Source of the DNA: Agaricus subrufescens
Taxonomy: Eukaryota; Basidiomycota; Agaricomycetes; Agaricales; Agaricaceae
Reading direction: 5' to 3'
DNA: 64,000 nucleotides
Assembly (NCBI GenBank): GCA_029945375.1
Contig: CM057067.1
Span: 1,364,001-1,428,000, forward strand
The position numbers and the translations under genes are program-made. The notes beneath the pieces were generated by a model. It saw only the letters and a program-made list of their open reading frames with translations, was not told where the DNA came from and searched no databases. Below are positions 57,943 through 64,000 of this stretch, piece after piece. Position 1 is the stretch's first letter, and each line of letters starts with the position of its first letter.

Positions 57943-60900
57943 CTAGGTTTGTCCTGACCATGAGGGCGAGCGAGTGCCAAACAAACCAGGACTCGGGACA
58001 CGTGGAACATTTAGACTAGGTTCAATATCGGGCGGACTGGGGACGAAGCTAGGATCGGCTGTAAAGAGTCAATAAAGCGTATTGGAATCTCATAAGGTCA
58101 CTTACGTAGCCAAGTAGTCCATGACTCCACTTGACGTCGAGGGTCGATCTGGTGAACGGCGTGCACAGGGACTTGAGATGGCGGAGGCGGATGCGGTGCC
58201 GCATCCCTTTTTCTTCCCTTGCGTTTGTGCACTTGGCGCCATCCAGGCTTAGCAACCGGTGGTGGGAGGTCTGGGGCTACTTCTGGTGGTGGAGCAGGCG
58301 GTTCTGGCGGGGCCGCTGTTGTCGAGGGGTGCCAATCAGGCTGGAACTCTCCACCGGGTCCGTACTTGGATTTCATGCATAGTAGGAATCCCATTTCGCT
58401 GACGAGGGTTTGAGTAATTGCGATTGTAGAGAGAATCATGACATACTGTTGGAGGTTTCGTCGTTCCTCGCGCAACTTGCCAACCTCTCCAAGAAGCATG
58501 CGCACTTCGGCGGCCAATGCTTTGCTAAACTCATCGAGATACTAATGGGTCATGTGAGCTTCTGAGGGTATTAAATTCTTAATGGAATTCTCACTCCTTG
58601 GACATTGAAAGGGACTTGTTCCCTCGCTGTTGATTTGACAGCTTCTATCGTTTCTTCATGGTGTTTCCTACATTCATTTCGCCATTCGTCGGAAAGATTT
58701 TGTAAAAGTTCTCGCTGTATCGCATTCTCGCTCCGCAAATCTTCTATAATTTTGTTCATGTCTATTTTTTCGAGGATCAATTAATACTCAAAGGAAAAGA
58801 AAAGAAGTAAAATACCTGGTTTATTCAGCCTCTCCTCGTTTGCCCGTTCAATCTCGGCTTGTAATTCATTCTGAATACTTCGAACTGCGTCAACCAACTG
58901 CGCACTGTCCATTTCTTTCGCTTCTCGTCTCTGCTGTTTCTCGGCGTACCGGTTGTCTGAGTCGTCTTTCTTTTGAACAACAAGATCTCGTGTCTCCTGG
59001 AGTAGGTTGGTCAACTCAGAAATTTGCTGTCTCAGAGAATTGTCGCGCTCCTCAAATTCAGCTCTCTCGCGTTCACGCAAGTCTGCCTCTTCAGCCAGCT
59101 TCGCCTCACGTTCCGTCTGCAATTCAGCCTTTGTATCGGCCAACTCTTGTTGTAAAGCCTGGATGCGGGCCTCCTGTGCTTCTTGAAATTGTTTTCGGAG
59201 CTCTTCAGCTTCTGCCCATTGCCTTTCACGTTCAGCTGCAGCTTCTCGCCGTTCTTGATCAGCCTGTTCCCTCTCTGAGCTCACAGTTTCAAGAAGCTCT
59301 TGTGAGTGAAGTGAGGTAACTCTTTCCACAACACTTTGGATGGATCGTATTGAGGCGCGGTCAGCCGCTGCCGATACGCCTTCATCCTCTGTTGGATGCT
59401 CAGGAGTGACCTCAGGATATAGAATTGTTGAAGGGGGTCTGTCTGATTCTGAGGGGGCATGGGCGGGCGGGAGTGTTTGTAACCGACTATCAATTGTACT
59501 TTCGATCGTCTGCCAGAGGCGCTCGGCACGGTCTCGATTTTCTTGTTCACGTCTATCTTCACCCTCCAGAAATATTCTCTGCCGGTGTTCTTCGTTGTGC
59601 CGGAAGTCCTCCTCACGCTTGTCTTCGGCTTGTTCTGCTGTCAGTGCAATATCATGGAGATGAGTTTCAATCGCCGCTAATCTGTAATTTCGTTGCTCTG
59701 TTTCTGCATCCGCTAGCTCAATTGGCGTGACACTTCGGGATCGGAAAGAGGGGTGGATCACAGATATGGGGCTCCGTGGCCTGTGCCTGGGAGTTTGCGG
59801 AGGACGTACAGGAAGTGGCGCATCACTGATAGTTTCAGTATGTGTTCCACTTACTTCACTCGGCCCCTCATAATACGTGTGTCCCTCCTGTGGCAGCTCT
59901 AACTCTGATAGCGGCTCCGAAGGTCGACGCCTCGGTGGGACTGTTCTTTCATCCTGGCGTCTCCCGGTCGGTGTTCGGCTGGGAGTGATTGGTACTACTG
60001 GACGATCATCGTCCCGCATAGTTGGCGTCCGGCTTGGAGGAACAGTTATGATTGGATGGTCACTGTCTCGCCTTGTTGGCGTTCGACTTGGAGTAAACGG
60101 ACGGTCACCATCCCATATTGTTGGCGTTCGGCTTGGAGGAATAGGGGAACCACCCTCCCGAACTGTTGGTGCTCGACTTGGAAGTACCGGAGAATCACCC
60201 TCTCGAACTGTTGGCGTTCGAGGAACAGATAGAATCGGATGATCGCCCTCCCGGACTGGTGTTCGAGGAACGGATAGGATTGGAGGATCACCCTCCTGAA
60301 TCGTTGGCGTCCGAGAAACTGGTATGATTGGAGGGTAACTCTCTCGACTTGTTGGTGTTCGAGGAACGGGTGTGATTGGAGGATGACTCTCCCGAATTGT
60401 TGGCGTTCGAGGAACAGGTATGATTGGAGGATGACTCTCCCGTATTGTTGGCGTTCGCGGAGGAGCCAGTATAATTGGATGTTCAGGTGGGTGATGTACA
60501 GGAGTTCGTGGAAGTCGACCATGGTCGGTACCATAGTCTGAGAGGGTTGGAGAATAGTGACCTGCGAGTTATCAATGGTTTTGTTTGAGGAAGAAAAAAA
60601 ACGGCATACCAAGTTCGGAAGGGTGGCGCGCAGTGGGTGTACGACTAGATGACGTACGATGGAGGTGTATCTCTTCCGGATGATCGAAACCAAGGGCAGT
60701 CGGGGGTCGATGGGAAATAATGGAACCCCTTCTAGAGGGTGACGGCGGAGCAACATAGATTCCTACCTGCGACGGAGACGATGACGACCTCTCCAAGGGA
60801 ATAGGAGATCTGCGGGGGTGACGGGAAGAGTACCTCTCTGGGGTTCTGGAACGTCGCCTGCCTTCTCGATAGTCGTCGGAGCGACGATGCGTTGGGTCGT

Positions 60901-63900
60901 ACCTACCAGAGTACCTATCAGAGGGTGAACGAGACCTTGGATATCTCGTCCCAGGAGACCGGCTTCCTCGGTAGTCATCAGGGTGTCTGTCCCTTGGGTC
61001 ATGCCTCCCAGAAGGCGAACGAGAGCCCCGACGGGAACGATGGGACCTTGGATATCTCGTCCCAGGAGACCGGCTTCCTCGGTAGTCTTCAGGGTGTCTG
61101 GCCCTTGGGTCATGCCTCCCAGAAGGCGAACGAGAGCCCCGACGGGAATCGTGAGACCTTGGATATCTCGACCCAGAAGACCGACTTCCTCGATAGTCCT
61201 CAGGGTGTGTATAGTGACCATGCCTTCCAAAAGGTGAACGAGAGCCTCTGCGAGAATCGCGAGGTCCCGAGTACCTCGTCCCAGGGGATCGACTTCCTCG
61301 AGAGCGTCCCCGATGACTTGGATGATCTTCGGGGGTACGGGAGCGAGATCTATAACTGGGATGACGTCTTGAATCCCCGCGGGAGTACATAGAGCCGGAT
61401 GGGAGGTAATCATCAGGCGTACGACGAGGGTCTGTCACTATTATGGGAGGCGATCCATGAGGAATGATTCCATGTTCTCCTGGCGGCGGATAATAGAGGG
61501 GGGAAGGTGATTGTCTGTGTGATGTAGAAGAAGGGACGCGGATTATGGTTGTGGGAGGATGTGAAACAGGAGAATGCGATTGTGAGCGGGGTGTTTGTGA
61601 GTGGGGAGTTTGAATAATGATAGGTGGTGGGTGTGAAGGAGGAGGAAGTATAGGGAGTTGAGGCTGAGGTGTCTGCGGTGCACCAGGGACGAAAGTAGGA
61701 ACGGATACAGGAGGAGGCACTTGACGAGGTGAACCACGGCCGCTTGACGTCGATCCGGGCCTTTGGAGAATTATGGGGGTCTGTGGCGGGGGGTGACTGA
61801 CGGATGGCTGGACAATGATGGGAGGGTGACTTGTTGGTGTGTCATGTGGATAGTGAGATTCAGGAGGTGAGTAAGACCGTGACTCTGACCCTTCTGACCC
61901 ATGTATGATTATGGGCGTTTGAGGTGGTCCTGGAATCGAATAATGTGAGGGAGTTGCGGGATGATAATCCCGGTAAGAAGGACTGGGACGTCGAGAATGA
62001 GGTCTGCTTCCTCTTCCTTCACTCGCAGATCGTCGGCTCGCGGATCGTCGGCTCGATCGACCCGAGGCTGAAGTGGATGCTGATGATGGTCTCGAAAGTG
62101 GGATGATCAGTGGCGGCGGCGGCGGATACACAGTCGGTGCAACAGGTGCACCAGGTTGAGGAGATACAATAACGGATGGCTGCACTGGATGACCCGGCGG
62201 TGACATTGGAGGACCTGGTGGTTGAACTAGAGGACCTGGTTGTTGCATTGATGAACTCTGTGGCGGGAAAACGATTATCGGCTGGGCGGGCTGGGCGGGC
62301 TGAGCAGGTTGGGCAGGTTGGTATTCTGAGGGAAGAGGTGTTGGTGGTGCTTGAGAGAACGGGGGCGTATGCGCAGGGGGTGGTACTGGAACAATCTCCA
62401 AAGTAGGAGCCCGGCGGAGGTGATCAGAGTCCACTGGACCAGGTGCATAACTTATTCCAGACATACGCCTTCTCGGTGTAGCTGTGCGAGATCTACTGCT
62501 GCCATGCCTGCTGCTCCGGAAACTTTCAGAGCTGCTGCTATCGCTAGGGCTGCTACTGACACTGCGGCTACGATGGCTTCGAATGCTCCCTGTCCTCCTC
62601 GAGCTACGAGATCCACGCCTACGAGGTAAATCGCTTGAGTGGGTGTACGTAGTACTACTGCTAGGACTAGTCGGATGAGCAGTCCCTTGGCGATCACGCG
62701 GTGGGATTGGTATTGGTTCGTCGTCCAGCGGCGGCGGCGGAATGAATATATCGGGAGGAGACCTTGGCCTCACTGATGGGGTAGCATGTCGAGGGGTATG
62801 TCGAGGAGTCTCACGAGGAAACCCATCCATAGGGATGTTTGGTACCGGAAACTGTGTAGGTATCACCACCTGGGGCTGACCAGACGCGTCGTAGGGGTGA
62901 GGAGGAATCACAACTGGACCTCTAGGCTCAGGTGTTACATCGGTAGGAGGGGGAACTACCGGTTCGGTCCGCGAAGGTTGAGTTGGTGGGTAAGAAGGAT
63001 ATTGCATAGGCCCAGGGGTGTACCCAGTTGTGGCCGGTGGCAATTGGCCCATTGGTGACCTACTGGAACTGGACAGACTTGATGCTATAGAAGCTAATCG
63101 TTCCCTTATTCAGAGCAGAGACATAGCAAAGGGAAATATACCATACCTGATCGCCCTGTGGCAAACATATCACCCATCTCTTGTCTCAAAGTCTCAATTC
63201 GCGCGTTCACACCCCGAATCTCCGCTTGTCGATCGTTCACATCGCGTTCTAACCAATTATTCAAGTCCGACATATATCGCATCAGCTCTCGTTGTTGTGT
63301 TACTGTGGCATCATGAGCAGCACGGTTGTCCTAAAAGAACTTTAAAACAACTATATGTTAGGTAGGTGGTCACATACGCGCAACATTTCCATGAGGGATT
63401 CGAAAACGGGAGGCAGCTGAACCTACGCAGTGTCAACACGACATCCAGCACTACGGAGATTGGTACTTACTGGTCCTGGCGGCATAGGCATGAACACTCG
63501 TTCTGGTCCGGGTGGCGCATGAGGCAGGGCCTGGCTGGAACGCGGCTGTTGACTTTCTATACCTTCACCTGCTCTTGGAAGGTGCTCCTCAGAAGGAGCA
63601 GAAGGGGCGCTTGGCTGCGGCTGTCCCTGCAAGCAAGGTGAAATTTACAACAATGGAGCTGAATATTAACTTACCTGCTGTGGTCTCGGAGCTCGAGCAT
63701 GGTACCAGCTCCGGTCGGGAGGTGTAGTCTGCGATCTTGGTTCGGGAAACTGACAAATGGTAAGTAAAGGACTAATACGATTGTAGTCGTACGTACGACT
63801 GGATGGATAGAAGGCGGCCTAGCTCCACGGAGACGCGCCCGTGGAGGGATACGGTGATCAGGAACTCTGATAGATGGACCCAAATCAGGTATTCGACTTG

Positions 63901-64000
63901 CACGATCTAACGCTGTAGTGCTCATGGTCGGGGACCCCCAATCTACATCGGCTGTTCTTGGCTTACGTCGAAGGAGACCCGCAGCACCAGTGCCAACAGG
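57943..64000 (-). CDS. Large Ser/Arg/Pro-rich coiled-coil protein, N-terminus beyond window
   Basis: Not recognised as a characterised family; it resembles large low-complexity proteins of mushrooms. The frame is still open at 64000 (VDWGSPTMSTTALDRASR), so the start may lie outside, although the ATG at 63925 is usable. In order: Pro/Arg-rich lead; MRYMSDLNNWLERDVNDRQ (predicted helix) near 63240; a 2.5-kb exon (about 63060-60598) of Pro/Ser/Arg low complexity with RS-rich blocks and 37-residue repeats; PRTPT[IV]RE[GS] repeats (60475-60020); a long charged coiled coil (about 59700-58820) rich in E/R/Q; LDEFSKALAAEVRMLLGEVG; and a basic Pro-rich end, HKRKGRKRDAAPHPPPP. The last exon ends SPSWSGQT, stop 57943-57945. 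No transmembrane segment. The RS content suggests a nuclear or cytoskeletal scaffold; this is a guess. Confidence 0.75.
60020..60475. repeat. Coding minisatellite, about 45-54 bp units
   Basis: About ten imperfect units beginning GTTGGCGTTCG on the plus strand. On the minus strand they encode PRTPTIRESHPPIIPV and variants (PSRTPT, PILSV). All visible units differ by multiples of three, so the frame is kept. Confidence 0.85.
60938..61290. repeat. Coding tandem repeat, 111-bp (37-residue) units
   Basis: ATATCTCG..CCCAG recurs at 60941, 61052 and 61163, exactly 111 bp apart, with a weaker fourth copy near 61274. The minus strand encodes units of GSRSPGTRYPRSH, SRRGSRSPSGRHDPR and HPEDYR. The first two units are nearly identical at DNA level, which suggests recent expansion or homogenisation. 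Confidence 0.9.
62280..62320. repeat. Short PAQ repeat in the coding sequence
   Basis: GCTGGGCGG/GCTGAGCAG 9-bp units on the plus strand encode PAQPAQPAQPAQP on the minus strand. Confidence 0.8.

Noticed and set aside
58840..59663. Plus-strand frames of 107-159 codons
   Set aside because: Antisense of the Glu/Arg/Gln-rich coiled coil; composition artefact.
60892..61392. Plus-strand 166-codon frame
   Set aside because: Mirror frame of the 111-bp RS repeats on the minus strand; repeat length in multiples of three keeps antisense frames open.

Overview
This is a fungal nuclear window. Genes are dense and sit on both strands. They are split by many short introns (mostly about 47-60 nt, GT-AG, a few GC-AG). 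The gene set points to a mushroom-forming basidiomycete (Agaricomycetes): Q-rich SNF5 with a GATA-like finger, slicer Argonaute, phi-like GSTs, tandem PM20D2-like hydrolases and P450s. I cannot name the species. There is no bacterial, plasmid or CRISPR signal.

Layout: 1-1915 (-) biotin protein ligase, cut by the left edge; 1989-2909 (+) promethin-like membrane protein, divergent from it; 3099-5593 (-) cytochrome P450; 6083-7073 (+) APT-like alpha/beta hydrolase; about 2.5 kb of non-coding, strongly G/C-skewed DNA; 9550-15079 (+) SNF5; 15792-17338 (+) ketopantoate-reductase-like protein; 17680-21011 (+) Argonaute; 22057-23361 (-) tandem RNase III protein convergent with Argonaute; 23856-31110 (-) four glutathione S-transferase genes, one pair from a 1.83-kb tandem duplication; 31901-32422 (-) QCR8 and 32630-32761 (+) OST4, divergent; 33692-36406 (+) P-loop ATPase; 36546-39645 (-) Hcs1/IGHMBP2-type helicase; 39802-49186 (+) four tandem M20 amidohydrolases, two of them with damaged splice donors; 49522-50605 (-) RRN9-like nuclear protein; 50809-50937 (+) ribosomal protein eL41; 51261-53275 (+) RSC7/Swp82; 53349-57240 (+) beta-COP; 57943-64000 (-) a long Ser/Arg/Pro-rich coiled-coil protein that runs off the right edge.

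Most genes are housekeeping and functionally unrelated: chromatin remodelling (SNF5, RSC7), secretion (beta-COP, OST4), respiration (QCR8), translation (eL41), biotin and pantothenate metabolism. The accessory parts are the P450, the GST array and the M20 array, which look like detoxification or amide-metabolism families growing by tandem duplication. The most interesting pairing is Argonaute facing a small protein with two RNase III folds, the second apparently catalytically dead. It resembles a minimal Dicer-like partner without helicase or PAZ, a possible compact RNA-silencing locus.

Exon borders were placed by eye from reading frame, GT/AG sites and family motifs. Borders stated to the base were checked for frame; the others are approximate.
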